Positions 18,252 through 26,905 of a stretch of 64,000 bases of DNA are shown piece by piece (the first letter of the stretch is position 1; every line of letters starts with the position of its first letter). The DNA is from Stappia albiluteola (GTDB lineage Bacteria; Pseudomonadota; Alphaproteobacteria; Rhizobiales; Stappiaceae): contig NZ_JACFXV010000065.1 of assembly GCF_014050225.1 (NCBI RefSeq), positions 62,001 through 126,000 on the forward strand. The letters are read 5' to 3'. Below the pieces are notes generated by a model. The model saw only the letters and a list, made by a program, of their open reading frames with translations. It had not been told where the DNA came from and searched no databases. The position numbers were made by a program, and so were the translations under genes.

Positions 18252-18932
18252 TCACCCCATGCCGCTGGTGCTCGGCGTCCGCCCGAAACGGATGCGATCG
18301 TGCCACTCGCTCCACACGGCAATGCCCAGCCACGCGACGACATAAAGCAGGCCCATGGCGACCATCACTTCGCCGGGAATGGGGCCGACATCGGCGCGGC
18401 GCCAGAACTGCTCGAGGCTTTCCAGCGCCGTGGGATGCACGATCAGCTTGCCGACATAGGCGACCGACTGGATCAGCAGGATCCAGAGATAGTTGCGGCG
18501 GATGCGGCGGCCGACGGCGGTGAGGAAGGAAATGTGGTAGTGCGGGTGCCAGTAATCATGCGCCAGCACCTTCTGCCAGTTCTCCTCCATATGCAGGTCG
18601 CCATCGTCAAGCATCGGTGCGTAGAGATGCTTCTCCATCCAGCGCGCCCTTGCCCGCCAGACGTTGAAATAGCGGTAGCGGCGCGCCTCCAGCACCAGGA
18701 AGAGCATGATGAGAATGCCTACCAGCACCAGAGGCAGCGGCGAGGCGTTGGGTGAGGAGAAGGTGATCGACAGGGCGACGCCCAGCGTCACCACCGCCCA
18801 GTTGGTGGTGGTGTCGAGCCGCGTGCGCCAGATCGTGCTGCGATAGACTTCCGCACGATACAGATGCGCGACCGCGCCCAGCTCGGCACTGGTGAATTTC
18901 CGCGCCTGCCGGATTGCGTCACCCTCGGCCAT
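18252..18932 (-). CDS. DUF2270 family membrane protein
   Basis: A 226-residue protein with the DUF2270 features: SAELGAVAHLYRAEVYRST, then WRTRLDTTTNWAVVT, two adjacent helices (about 45-80) and two more near the C-terminus (about 150-215). The central WRARARWMEKHLYAPML is typical. Function unknown. It is upstream of the pha operon on the same strand with a 242-base gap, so it probably has its own promoter. Confidence 0.8.
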   Translation of the reverse strand: MAEGDAIRQARKFTSAELGAVAHLYRAEVYRSTIWRTRLDTTTNWAVVTLGVALSITFSSPNASPLPLVLVGILIMLFLVLEARRYRYFNVWRARARWMEKHLYAPMLDDGDLHMEENWQKVLAHDYWHPHYHISFLTAVGRRIRRNYLWILLIQSVAYVGKLIVHPTALESLEQFWRRADVGPIPGEVMVAMGLLYVVAWLGIAVWSEWHDRIRFGRTPSTSGMG

Positions 18933-19089
18933 CGCGTCCTCCCCGCGCCAGCCTGCATGGCCTTATTTTACAATACCATTTTTCTGCGCGATAGCTGCCG
19001 GCGCATGAGGAGGGTGCGCAGCCGGAACATTCATCCCGGAGCGACTTCCTGGCCTTCAGGCAACCCAGCCCCAAGGACGGGAAATCGCT

Positions 19090-19383
19090 CTACCCGAAAA
19101 CGCGCCACCAGGCGGGTATGAAGAGTAGTATGTAGCCAAGGAACAGGCAGATCTCGTCGCTTCGCCGCCAACGCCCGGCATCTTCCTCGCGCTGCGTCTT
19201 CAACTCCTTTGCAATCGAGTCGAGGACGCTCTTGTCTCCCCGTTCCTCGCGCCCACGGATCAGCAATACGATCCGGTTCACAGCCTTCTTGCGGGAGTTG
19301 AGTGAGAGCGCAGGCACAGAAAGCGCCAGTATACCCAGTGCGCTCATGACATTCTGCGTCATGGTTGCGGTGGCGGGATCCAT
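19090..19383 (-). CDS. Small membrane protein, third gene of XRE module
   Basis: A 97-residue protein with a hydrophobic segment at about 13-28, a central highly charged helical stretch (RKKAVNRIVLLIRGREERGD, then KELKTQREEDAGRWRR) and a second membrane segment at about 78-94. I recognise no family. The ATG at 19383 shares a base with the stop of the XRE gene, so it is translationally coupled. A toxin, an immunity-like or a signalling membrane partner are all possible; none is shown. Confidence 0.6.
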   Translation of the reverse strand: MDPATATMTQNVMSALGILALSVPALSLNSRKKAVNRIVLLIRGREERGDKSVLDSIAKELKTQREEDAGRWRRSDEICLFLGYILLFIPAWWRVFG

Positions 19384-19718
19384 CACAGAACCGCCACCGC
19401 TATGGGCCCGTTCTCCTCGGCCGCCTCCTCCGGCTGCCTGAGTTCCGGCTGGAACTCGATCCAGACGCGAGCCTTGCAGGCGGCGGCGTATTTCTGCAGC
19501 GTCTCGGTCTGCGGCATCGGCCCCGTCGCCGACTCGATCTTGGAGACATGCGACTGGCTCAGGCCCGAGAGTTCCGCCACCTCGACTTGCGTCAGGCCCG
19601 CCCACTTGCGCATCGCGCGAACGGCAAGCGCAAGATTCCGCTTTTCCGTGTTGCGCTCGAAAGACTCGCGAAGTTCGGCATCCTCGGCAAGCAGCCTGCG
19701 CTTGAGGTCGGTCGTCAT
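19383..19718 (-). CDS. XRE-family helix-turn-helix regulator
   Basis: A 111-residue protein. Residues about 30-83 form a Cro/C1-type helix-turn-helix with GLTQVEVAELSGLSQSHVSK followed by IES. The pattern TETLQKYAAACKARV fits HigA-like antitoxins, in which a short extension follows the DNA-binding fold. It overlaps the upstream 129-residue gene by four bases and the downstream membrane gene by one, so the three are one unit. It probably represses its own promoter. Confidence 0.8.
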   Translation of the reverse strand: MTTDLKRRLLAEDAELRESFERNTEKRNLALAVRAMRKWAGLTQVEVAELSGLSQSHVSKIESATGPMPQTETLQKYAAACKARVWIEFQPELRQPEEAAEENGPIAVAVL

Positions 19719-20104
19719 GGTCTTGGCTCCCAGGTCGGGTTCATCAGGTTGCGATGCCAGATGGCGAGGCGACAGGCTGCCGCGCAGGCATTTGCCGCGC
19801 CGACGGCGCCATGCAGCATCACCGATGGCGGGCTTCCGTCGCCGAAATCAATCGACAATGCCAACTTCGCCCTCGGGCATTGCGGTATCGCCACTGCGTA
19901 GACCTCGAAGCGGTTGTCGAGCAGCCCGCACCGTTCGTCGAGATCCGGATCGTTCGACTTCAACTCCTCTTCGAGCATCAAGACGTTTTCCTTGCACGCC
20001 ATCGTCAGACGGCGGATGGAATCGATCACCGTCTGCGCACGCTCGTCGTCGAAAGGAAGATGGATCGCCCGATCTTCGTACTTCTTATATATACTCATGA
20101 ACAT
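19715..20104 (-). CDS. Hypothetical protein, first gene of XRE module
   Basis: A 129-residue soluble protein of unknown family (or 127 from the ATG at 20098). It has an N-terminal charged helical region and a C-terminal part with alternating strands ([22 protein letters not shown]) and several Cys. Its place directly upstream of and overlapping an XRE regulator is where a RelE/HigB-type toxin would sit, but I do not see the RelE/ParE pattern. The upstream DNA is very AT-rich (TATATATTT) and likely carries the promoter. Confidence 0.55.
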   Translation of the reverse strand: MFMSIYKKYEDRAIHLPFDDERAQTVIDSIRRLTMACKENVLMLEEELKSNDPDLDERCGLLDNRFEVYAVAIPQCPRAKLALSIDFGDGSPPSVMLHGAVGAANACAAACRLAIWHRNLMNPTWEPRP

Positions 20105-20280
20105 ATTCCGTCAAATATATATTTTATGAACGATGCGGGACTGCCGAGAACCTGAAATACGCCGCCCCGTTTCAACTGTACGTCATCTCCCCTTCCTTAC
20201 CACGCCGCGCCTCTTGCTCGAACGTGCCTGCTTGCTACTTCTCTAATCCCGAGACGACTTGCGCATGTTCAGGAGTCACC

Positions 20281-20694
20281 ATGAGCAACACCAACAACCG
20301 GACCAAAGTGGTCAAGACCGATGCGGAATGGCGTGAGCAGCTCACGCCGGAGCAGTTCCACATCCTGCGCAACGCCGGCACCGAGCGCCCCTTCACCGGG
20401 CCCTTCCTCGACAACCACAAGCCGGGTCTCTATTCCTGCGCCGGCTGCGGACAGCCGCTGTTCCGCTCCGATGCCAAGTTCGATTCCCATTGCGGCTGGC
20501 CGAGCTTCTTCGAGCCCGCCTCGGCGGAGGCCATGACCGAGCTCCGCGACACATCGCATGGCATGATCCGCACCGAGATCCGCTGCTCGGGCTGCGACGG
20601 CCATCTCGGCCACGTTTTCCCGGACGGGCCGCGCCCGACAGGCCTGCGCTACTGCATCAACGGCCACGCCCTGACCTTCGATCAGGAAGGCTGA
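20281..20694 (+). CDS. msrB: Peptide-methionine (R)-S-oxide reductase
   Basis: A 137-residue MsrB, which reduces methionine-R-sulfoxide in proteins. Zinc ligands are two CxxC pairs (Cys53/56 in YSCAGCG and Cys102/105 in RCSGCD); the catalytic Cys125 lies in [15 protein letters not shown] and [11 protein letters not shown] are classic family boxes. The ATG at 20281 has AGGAG seven bases upstream; the frame extends further but the family starts here. A strong terminator follows. Confidence 0.97.
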   Translation: MSNTNNRTKVVKTDAEWREQLTPEQFHILRNAGTERPFTGPFLDNHKPGLYSCAGCGQPLFRSDAKFDSHCGWPSFFEPASAEAMTELRDTSHGMIRTEIRCSGCDGHLGHVFPDGPRPTGLRYCINGHALTFDQEG

Positions 20695-20714
20695 ACCGGA
20701 AATCTCCATGAAAG

Positions 20715-20746
20715 ACCGGGGCCGACGCGCCCCGGTTTTTCTTTCT
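20715..20746 (+). terminator. Rho-independent terminator after msrB
   Basis: An 8-bp perfect stem (ACCGGGGC 20715-20722, GCCCCGGT 20729-20736), six-base loop and a TTTTCTTTCT tail, 20 bases after the msrB stop. Confidence 0.9.
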
Positions 20747-20920
20747 GCATGACGTTGGGTGAGAGTTTCAGGTCGAACGACCCGAACGTCACGGGGCTTC
20801 CTTTTTTTGTCCTACGAATGTTATTGTCCGCTCCGCTTTCCGGTTTCCACACGCTTGCGCGATTTCGAGCGCGCTGATGAATACTCAATAATTCCAGTAA
20901 TTTAGGGCGGAGTTCCCCGC

Positions 20921-22162
20921 GTGACCGTTCAAGCACATGCCGAAGGCCCGACCCTGATCGACGGACCCTATGCCTGGTTCCGGCTGGCGATCTGCATCCT
21001 GCTGTCGACCGTCGGCAGCGTCGGCATGTGGTCTGTGGTCGTGGTGCTGCCATCCGTACAGGCGGAATTCGGCGTCGACCGGGCGGCGGCCTCCCTGCCC
21101 TATACGATGACCATGGTCGGCTTTGCCGCCGGCAACCTGCTGATCGGCCGCTGGGTGGACCGCCATGGCGTGCTCCTGCCGCTTCTGGGCTCCACGGTCG
21201 CGCTCGGCGCGGGCTTCATGATGGCGGCACTCGCGCCAAGCCTCTGGTTCTTCTCGGCCGTGCAGGGAGCGCTGATCGGCTTCGGCACGGCCGGCACTTT
21301 CGGCCCGCTGATCGCCGATATCTCGCACTGGTTCCAGCGGCGGCGCGGCATCGCGGTAGCAGCGACCGCCTGCGGCAACTACATGGCGGGCGCCCTGTGG
21401 CCGAACATCGTCCAGTGGGGCGTTGAAACCGAAGGCTGGCGGACGACCTACACCGGCGTCGGCGTCGCCGTGATCGTGGCGATGGTGCCGCTCGCCTTCC
21501 TGCTGCGGCAGCGCCTGCCGGCTGAGGAACTGGCGATGACGCCGGTGAATGTGTCGAGGGCTCGGCCTGTGCAGTCGATAGACATCTCCCCGCGCGGACT
21601 GCAGATCATGCTGGCGATCGCCGGCGTCGGCTGCTGCATGGCAATGGCCATGCCCCAGGTGCATATCGTCGCCTATTGCGCCGATCTCGGCTTCGGCGTG
21701 GCGCGCGGCGCGGAAATGCTGTCGCTGATGCTCTTCGGCGGTATCTTCAGCCGTCTCGCCTCAGGTTTCCTCGCCGACAGGATTGGCGGCGTAAAGACGC
21801 TTCTGATCGGCTCGGTGCTGCAGTGCCTGGCGCTGTTTTTCTACCTACCCTTCGACGGGCTGACGTCGCTCTATGTCGTGTCGCTGATCTTCGGTCTGTC
21901 GCAGGGCGGCATCGTGCCGAGCTACGCCATCATCGTGCGCGAGTACCTGCCGGCGAAGGAAGCGGGCCAGCGGATGGGCGTCGTCATCATGGCGACGATC
22001 TTCGGCATGGCCTTCGGCGGCTGGATGTCCGGCTGGATCTACGACCTGACGGGCTCCTATCAGGCCGCCTTCCTGAACGGCATTGCCTGGAACCTGCTGA
22101 ATATCGGCATCATGGTCACGCTGCTCCTGCGCACCGGGCGCGGACAACTGGCGACAGCCTGA
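20921..22162 (+). CDS. MFS transporter
   Basis: A 413-residue major facilitator with 12 predicted helices. The loop between helices 2 and 3 has the MFS box (GRWVDRHG), and the equivalent in the second half is GFLADRIGG. The overall look is of the oxalate/formate or monocarboxylate-type branch (GTAGTFGPLIADISHWF, RRRGIAVAATACGNYMAG), but the substrate is not readable. The start is a GTG with GGCGGAG upstream. An imperfect hairpin (22198-22223) lies between it and ptrB. Confidence 0.88.
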   Translation: MTVQAHAEGPTLIDGPYAWFRLAICILLSTVGSVGMWSVVVVLPSVQAEFGVDRAAASLPYTMTMVGFAAGNLLIGRWVDRHGVLLPLLGSTVALGAGFMMAALAPSLWFFSAVQGALIGFGTAGTFGPLIADISHWFQRRRGIAVAATACGNYMAGALWPNIVQWGVETEGWRTTYTGVGVAVIVAMVPLAFLLRQRLPAEELAMTPVNVSRARPVQSIDISPRGLQIMLAIAGVGCCMAMAMPQVHIVAYCADLGFGVARGAEMLSLMLFGGIFSRLASGFLADRIGGVKTLLIGSVLQCLALFFYLPFDGLTSLYVVSLIFGLSQGGIVPSYAIIVREYLPAKEAGQRMGVVIMATIFGMAFGGWMSGWIYDLTGSYQAAFLNGIAWNLLNIGIMVTLLLRTGRGQLATA

Positions 22163-22197
22163 GCCCCGTTCAACTCCACGCCTGAATGAGGTGGAAA

Positions 22198-22223
22198 GCG
22201 GCGAGATCGGTTGATCTTGCCGC
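22198..22223. other. Hairpin between MFS gene and ptrB
   Basis: GCGGCGAGATC (22198-22208) pairs with GATCTTGCCGC (22213-22223) with one G-T wobble and a four-base loop. There is no T-run, so it may be a weak terminator or a leader hairpin of ptrB, whose ATG is 22 bases downstream. Confidence 0.4.
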
Positions 22224-22244
22224 CCGATTTGCCTAATTCGAGGC

Positions 22245-24335
22245 ATGTCCGAAAACGCGCTCCCCCCCTTTGCTGCAAAGCATCCCGTCACCGCCACCCA
22301 CCACGGCATCACCACGACCGACCACTATGCGTGGCTGCGCGCCGAAAACTGGCAGGAGGTCATGCGCGACCCGTCCGTGCTGGCCGAGGAGATCCGCGCC
22401 TACCTGGAAGCCGAGAACGCGCATGTCAAAGCCGGCATGGCGGACACGGAGACGCTGCAGCAGCGGCTCTTCGCCGAGATGAAGGGCCGCATCAAGGAGG
22501 ACGACAGTTCCGTCCCCTCGCCGGACGGCCCTTTCGCCTATGCCGTGCGCTACGTCGAGGGCGGCCAGCATCCCAAGCTCGTGCGCATGCCGCGCGACGG
22601 CGGCGGCGAGGCCATGCTGGTGGACGGCGACAAGGAGGCGGAGGGCAAGGCCTATTTCAAGCTCGCCGGCGCGATGCATTCGCCCGATCATCGGTTGCTC
22701 GCCTGGGCGCATGACGACAAGGGCTCGGAGTTCTACACGCTCTCGATCCGCGACCTGGAAACCGGCGGGGACCTCGCAGACCGGATCGAGGATACCGGAG
22801 GTGGTGGCGTGTGGTCGGCCGACGGCCGCCATGTCTTCTACGTGCGTCTCGACGCCAATCACCGCCCGTCGAAGCTGTTCCGCCACGAGGTTGGCAGCGA
22901 TCCGTCAACCGACGCGCTCGTCTATGAGGAAGCCGATCCGGGCTTCTTCATGGGTGTGGGCAAGACGCAATCCGGCCGTTTCATCGTTATCGAGAGCCAC
23001 GATCACGAAACGTCGGAAACCCGCCTGATCCCCGCCGACGACGCGACCGCCGAGCCTCGCCTCGTGGCGGCGCGCGAAACCGCGATCGAATACTCGCTCG
23101 ACGATCACGGCGACAGGCTCTTTATCCTGACCAATGCCGACGAGGCGGAAGACTTCAAGATCGTCACCGCGCCGCTCGACAATCCGGGACGGGAGACGTG
23201 GGAAGACTATATCCCGCACCGGCCCGGTTGCCTGATCCTGTCGATGACGGTCTACCGCAACCACCTCGTCCGCCTGGAACGGGAGGACAGCCTGCCGCGC
23301 ATCGTCATCCGGCGGCTTTCCGATGGCGAGGAGCACAGCATCGCCTTTGCCGAGGAGGCCTATTCGCTTGGCCTTGGCGACGGCTACGAATACGACACCA
23401 CGACGATCCGCTTTTCCTATTCGTCGATGACGACGCCGTCGCGCGTCTACGACTACGACATGGAGACGCGCGAGCGCGTGCTGCGCAAGGAGCAGGAAGT
23501 CCCCTCGGGCCACGATCCGGCCCGCTACGTGACGCGCCGCCTGCACGCACCGGCGGCCGACGGCGAGACCGTGCCCGTTTCCCTGCTCTACCGGGCGGAT
23601 ACGCCGCTCAACGGCTCCGCGCCCTGCCTGCTCTACGGCTACGGCTCCTACGGCATCTCGATCCCGGCAAGCTTCAACACCAATTGCCTGTCGCTGGTCG
23701 ATCGCGGCTTCGTCTATGCCATCGCCCATATTCGCGGTGGCAAGGACAAGGGCTTTCGCTGGTACAAGGACGGCCGGCGCGAGAAGAAGTTGAACACTTT
23801 CACCGATTTCATCGCAGCCGCCGACTACCTGGTCGCGGGAGGCTTCACCAGCCACGAGCGGATCGTCGCGCAGGGTGGGTCGGCGGGCGGCATGCTGATG
23901 GGCGCGGTTGCCAATATGGCGGGCGAGAAATTCGGCGGCATCGTCGCCGAGGTGCCCTTTGTCGACGTGCTCAACACCATGCTCGACGACAGCCTGCCGC
24001 TGACCCCGCCGGAATGGCCGGAATGGGGCAACCCGATCACGGACAAGGCGGCCTACGACTATATCGCCGCCTATTCGCCCTACGACAACGTGGCGGCGAA
24101 AGCCTATCCGGCGCTCCTGGCGCTGGCCGGCCTGACGGACCCGCGCGTCACCTATTGGGAGCCGGCGAAATGGGTGGCAAGGCTCAGGGAATTGCGCATC
24201 AACGACGCGCCACTTTTCCTGAAGACCAACATGGAGGCAGGCCATGGCGGCGCATCCGGCCGCTTCGACCGGTTGAAGGAAGTGGCGCTCGTCTATGCCT
24301 TTGCGCTGAAGGTTGCCGGCAAGGCACAGGGCTGA
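22245..24335 (+). CDS. ptrB: Oligopeptidase B (protease II), S9 family
   Basis: A 696-residue serine oligopeptidase. The N-terminal two thirds form the beta-propeller that screens substrates, beginning with HGITTTDHYAWLR as in oligopeptidase B. The catalytic domain shows LLYGYGSYGIS, HIRGGKDKG, the nucleophile box AQGGSAGGMLMG and the final His in EAGHGGASGRF. It cleaves short peptides after basic residues in the cytoplasm. It ends in front of a large GC-rich hairpin. Confidence 0.95.
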   Translation: MSENALPPFAAKHPVTATHHGITTTDHYAWLRAENWQEVMRDPSVLAEEIRAYLEAENAHVKAGMADTETLQQRLFAEMKGRIKEDDSSVPSPDGPFAYAVRYVEGGQHPKLVRMPRDGGGEAMLVDGDKEAEGKAYFKLAGAMHSPDHRLLAWAHDDKGSEFYTLSIRDLETGGDLADRIEDTGGGGVWSADGRHVFYVRLDANHRPSKLFRHEVGSDPSTDALVYEEADPGFFMGVGKTQSGRFIVIESHDHETSETRLIPADDATAEPRLVAARETAIEYSLDDHGDRLFILTNADEAEDFKIVTAPLDNPGRETWEDYIPHRPGCLILSMTVYRNHLVRLEREDSLPRIVIRRLSDGEEHSIAFAEEAYSLGLGDGYEYDTTTIRFSYSSMTTPSRVYDYDMETRERVLRKEQEVPSGHDPARYVTRRLHAPAADGETVPVSLLYRADTPLNGSAPCLLYGYGSYGISIPASFNTNCLSLVDRGFVYAIAHIRGGKDKGFRWYKDGRREKKLNTFTDFIAAADYLVAGGFTSHERIVAQGGSAGGMLMGAVANMAGEKFGGIVAEVPFVDVLNTMLDDSLPLTPPEWPEWGNPITDKAAYDYIAAYSPYDNVAAKAYPALLALAGLTDPRVTYWEPAKWVARLRELRINDAPLFLKTNMEAGHGGASGRFDRLKEVALVYAFALKVAGKAQG

Positions 24336-24351
24336 CGCCGAGGATACGAGC

Positions 24352-24383
24352 CCGCGCGCCGGTGGCCGCACACCGGCGCGCGG
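24352..24383. terminator. GC-rich convergent hairpin after ptrB
   Basis: A perfect 13-bp stem (24352-24364 with 24371-24383) and a six-base loop lie between the convergent ptrB and DUF2892 genes. There is no T-run on either side, so it may work as a Rho-assisted or bidirectional barrier rather than a classical terminator. Confidence 0.5.
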
Positions 24384-24398
24384 CGCCCCTGCCCACGC

Positions 24399-24599
24399 TC
24401 AACCGGTCCGGCAGGTCTCGATTCCCAGCAGCGCATAGAGCGGGCACCAGCCCACGCCTGCCGAGACCGCCGGAAACAGCCCCAGCCAGCCTATTCCCGT
24501 CCAGGGAACATCCGGCGGTCCGAAGGCCGCGAAGGTGAGAAGGGTAAAACCGATGACCGCCCGGGCGAGCCTGTCGGAAGAGCCCACATTCGCGCTCAT
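24399..24599 (-). CDS. DUF2892 (YgaP transmembrane-like) protein
   Basis: A 66-residue inner-membrane protein. SSDRLARAVIGFTLL, then G-I-GWLGLFPAVSAGVGWCPLYALLGI with the conserved W-CPLY-L-G end, is the DUF2892 pattern. Such proteins often accompany rhodanese or sulfur genes, but none is adjacent here. The start at 24599 gives the usual length; the frame is open ten codons further. Confidence 0.88.
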   Translation of the reverse strand: MSANVGSSDRLARAVIGFTLLTFAAFGPPDVPWTGIGWLGLFPAVSAGVGWCPLYALLGIETCRTG

Positions 24600-24907
24600 G
24601 ACCTCACTCCACACTGCGATGACACGCACAGAGTAACGTCGGATCCTGCCGCAATCTTTGATTTAACCCCGTGCAGGATTTGGGACGCGAAATCTCAGTG
24701 CAAAGCGGTTCTGCCTGTTGCCCTTTCTTGCATCCCTTTGCCTTCTGGCAGCCGCTCGTGTTTCGCCGGTACCGCAGCGTTGCAGCGGGTAGCGGTCCGT
24801 CTTGCCGGGTTTACTTATTCTTCCGTTGCGGGATACGAAGAGGCGATTATCAATGCTATGATGCAAAAGCAGTTTTCAAGCGGTCAGGCAATGGATGGAG
24901 TAGCCGT
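24600..24907. other. Intergenic region, no gene seen
   Basis: About 308 bases between the DUF2892 gene and the small lipoprotein gene, which diverge. I see no ORF with a good ribosome site, no tRNA and no strong hairpin; it must hold both promoters. Confidence 0.5.
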
Positions 24908-25273
24908 ATGTACAGGAAGCCGCTGATCGCCGCAGCCGTTTCTCTCGCCTTCGTCGCGGCTGCCTGTCAGTCCACGCAGTATCAGGCCGACAATATCGTC
25001 GACTATCTCCTCTTCGCTCCCACCTACAATCCCATGTACGTGCCGCAGGTCTACGGCACGCCCTACGAATGCAGGACGGCGGCGGCACGCTACGGCGGCG
25101 CCAATGTCTGGCGCGCGAATATCGGCGGGCGCGTGTTCGACATCGACCAGCAGCGCCCAGTCGGCCGCGAGGCCTGCTTCCAGACCCAGGCCGAATGCTT
25201 TGCCTTCCTCAATCTCATGGAAGGCTATATCGACATGGTGATCTCCCGCACCTGCACCAGGGGCTACGGCTGA
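24908..25273 (+). CDS. Small lipoprotein, hypothetical
   Basis: A 121-residue protein with a lipoprotein signal (MYRKPLIAAAVSLAF, lipobox VAAAC). The mature part has six Cys outside the lipobox and a Tyr-rich middle (PTYNPMYVPQVYGTPYEC), suggesting a disulfide-stabilised periplasmic fold. I know no named family. GGAG lies seven bases before the ATG. The next gene starts 12 bases after its stop, so they may be co-transcribed. Confidence 0.7.
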   Translation: MYRKPLIAAAVSLAFVAAACQSTQYQADNIVDYLLFAPTYNPMYVPQVYGTPYECRTAAARYGGANVWRANIGGRVFDIDQQRPVGREACFQTQAECFAFLNLMEGYIDMVISRTCTRGYG

Positions 25274-25285
25274 GGCTCGATCGCC

Positions 25286-25759
25286 ATGACCGGAGAGCTT
25301 GAAGGCGGCTGCACCTGCGGAAGCACGCGCTACAGACTGAAGGCGCGTCCACTCTTCGTCCATTGCTGCCATTGCACGTGGTGCCAGCACGAGACCGGCT
25401 CGGCCTTCGCCATCAACGCGATGATCGAGGCGAGGGAAGTGGAGGTCACGAAAGGCGGCATCATGCGCGTAAGGCTCCCTTCCGCCAGCGGCGAGGGCCA
25501 GGTCTTCGCCCGATGCCCGGATTGCGGGCTGACGCTGTGGAGCAACTATGCCGGCGCCGGTGACGCGGTGAATTTCATCCGCGTCGGCACGCTGGACGAG
25601 CCGGGAAAAGCCCCGCCCGACATCCATATCTACACGTCGACCAAACTGCCCTGGGTGGTTTTGCCAAAGGACGTGCCCGCGGTGCCGGAATACTACCGCC
25701 GGTCGGAGCACTGGCCGGCGGAGGCGATCGCGCGGTTGAAGGCCGTAAAGCCGGAATAA
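25286..25759 (+). CDS. GFA (CENP-V) family zinc protein
   Basis: A 157-residue protein of the glutathione-dependent formaldehyde-activating (GFA/CENP-V) fold. Zinc-binding Cys are seen in GGCTCGSTRY, HCCHCTWCQ and RCPDCG. The name comes from the Paracoccus enzyme; most family members have unknown substrates, so only the fold is claimed. It follows the lipoprotein gene closely. Confidence 0.88.
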   Translation: MTGELEGGCTCGSTRYRLKARPLFVHCCHCTWCQHETGSAFAINAMIEAREVEVTKGGIMRVRLPSASGEGQVFARCPDCGLTLWSNYAGAGDAVNFIRVGTLDEPGKAPPDIHIYTSTKLPWVVLPKDVPAVPEYYRRSEHWPAEAIARLKAVKPE

Positions 25760-25766
25760 ACCCCTA

Positions 25767-25884
25767 GAGAATATCCCGCCAAATCTGAATCGGATTTGGC
25801 GATAAGGATATGCTCAAAGCATTGATCCTGGAGCGATTTCTTGATCCACGAAAGCGATCCCGCTTTCGTGGAAAGCGCTCTAGG
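25767..25884. repeat. Palindromic intergenic repeat-like element
   Basis: Two nested palindromic units lie side by side. The first joins ATATCC (25771-25776) to GGATAT (25806-25811) around CGCCAAATC/GATTTGGCG (25777-25785, 25793-25801). The second is a perfect 11-bp stem CCACGAAAGCG/CGCTTTCGTGG (25846-25856, 25861-25871) with a four-base loop. The layout resembles the mosaic palindromic repeats scattered between rhizobial genes; copy number elsewhere cannot be tested here. Confidence 0.6.
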
Positions 25885-25891
25885 CAAACAA

Positions 25892-25917
25892 AAAGGCGGG
25901 CCGAACGACCCGCCTTT
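25892..25917 (-). terminator. Rho-independent terminator of superoxide dismutase gene
   Basis: A perfect 9-bp stem (AAAGGCGGG 25892-25900, CCCGCCTTT 25909-25917) with eight-base loop. Read on the minus strand it continues into TTGTTTGCC, 23 bases after the sod stop. Confidence 0.85.
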
Positions 25918-25939
25918 CCGCTGTCCGGTATGCCGTTTC

Positions 25940-26539
25940 TTACGACGCGGCCTGGAACATCTCGTCCACGTAGTCCCAGTTGACGAGGCTGTCGAACCAG
26001 GCTTCCAGGTACTTCGGGCGCGCGTTGCGGTAGTCGATGTAGTAGGAGTGCTCCCACACGTCGCAGCCGAGCAGCGGAGCTGCGCCATGCACCAGCGGGT
26101 TCTCGCCGTTCGCCGTCTTCATGATGGCGAGCTTGCCGTCCTTCAGTGCCAGCCACGCCCAGCCGGAACCGAATTGCGTCACGCCGGCATTGATGAAGTC
26201 GGCGCGGAACTTGTCGAAGCCGCCGAGGTCGGAATCGATCTTCGCGGCGAGCTGGCCCGGCAGCGACTTGCCGCCGCCGTTGGGCTTCATCCACTTCCAG
26301 AAATGGATGTGGTTGTAGTGCTGGCCTGCATTGTTGAAGAGGCCGGCATTCTTGCCAAAGCTCTCCTTCACGATGTCCTCCAGCGACTTGCCTTCCAGGC
26401 CGCTGTCCTTCAGCAGATTGTTGCCGTTGGTGACATAGGCCTGATGGTGCTTGTCGTGGTGGTATTCCAGCGTCTCGGCCGACATGTAGGGCGAAAGCGC
26501 ATCATACGCATAGGGAAGGTCTGGAAGTTCGAATGCCAT
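25940..26539 (-). CDS. sodB: Superoxide dismutase, Fe/Mn family
   Basis: A 199-residue Fe/Mn superoxide dismutase. Metal ligands are visible: His27 (EYHHDKHH), His77 (YNHIHFWKW), Asp160 and His164 (CDVWEHSYY). GSGWAWL and DYRNARPKYLEAW are standard. Iron versus manganese cannot be decided firmly by eye. The start at 26539 has GGGAG upstream; the frame is open far upstream but without homology. A terminator follows. Two palindromes sit in its upstream region. Confidence 0.95.
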   Translation of the reverse strand: MAFELPDLPYAYDALSPYMSAETLEYHHDKHHQAYVTNGNNLLKDSGLEGKSLEDIVKESFGKNAGLFNNAGQHYNHIHFWKWMKPNGGGKSLPGQLAAKIDSDLGGFDKFRADFINAGVTQFGSGWAWLALKDGKLAIMKTANGENPLVHGAAPLLGCDVWEHSYYIDYRNARPKYLEAWFDSLVNWDYVDEMFQAAS

Positions 26540-26905
26540 GGCGGATCTCCCGGCAGTGTCTTGTTGTGGATTTCGGCGAACCGTAAGGTGCCACGCCCCA
26601 CGCGAAAGCGGTAAGGCATCACCCCGTTCGTGCGGCACGATACGGTCCCCGGGGCCGTACGGCAATGCCTGAGGCGCTGAATTTGAAAATATTTTTCTTG
26701 CTATATTGCATTGCACATGAAATTTATCTCGCAAGTGCGAGATGATGGCTTGTTGCGCGGCCGTTCGTGGCACGCAAATGTGACGGCGCCTCCTGCCTGC
26801 GGACAGCTTGCGGGAATTTGTACGATCTATTCTGATTGACGGATTCGTTCGGAAACCTTCCCAGGCGGCTCAGGCGCAGGCCCCCAACAGCGGCATCGGG
26901 CAGAC
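26540..26905. promoter_or_regulatory. Divergent promoter region, sod / MFS, with two palindromes
   Basis: A 366-base region. ATCTCGC-aagt-GCGAGAT (26726-26743) is a perfect 7-bp inverted repeat about 190 bases before sod and 160 before the MFS gene. TACGG-t-CCCC/GGGGCCGTA (26641-26659) is a second near-perfect palindrome 100 bases before sod. An AT-rich stretch (26680-26730) between them probably holds promoter elements. The binding proteins are unknown. Confidence 0.5.
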
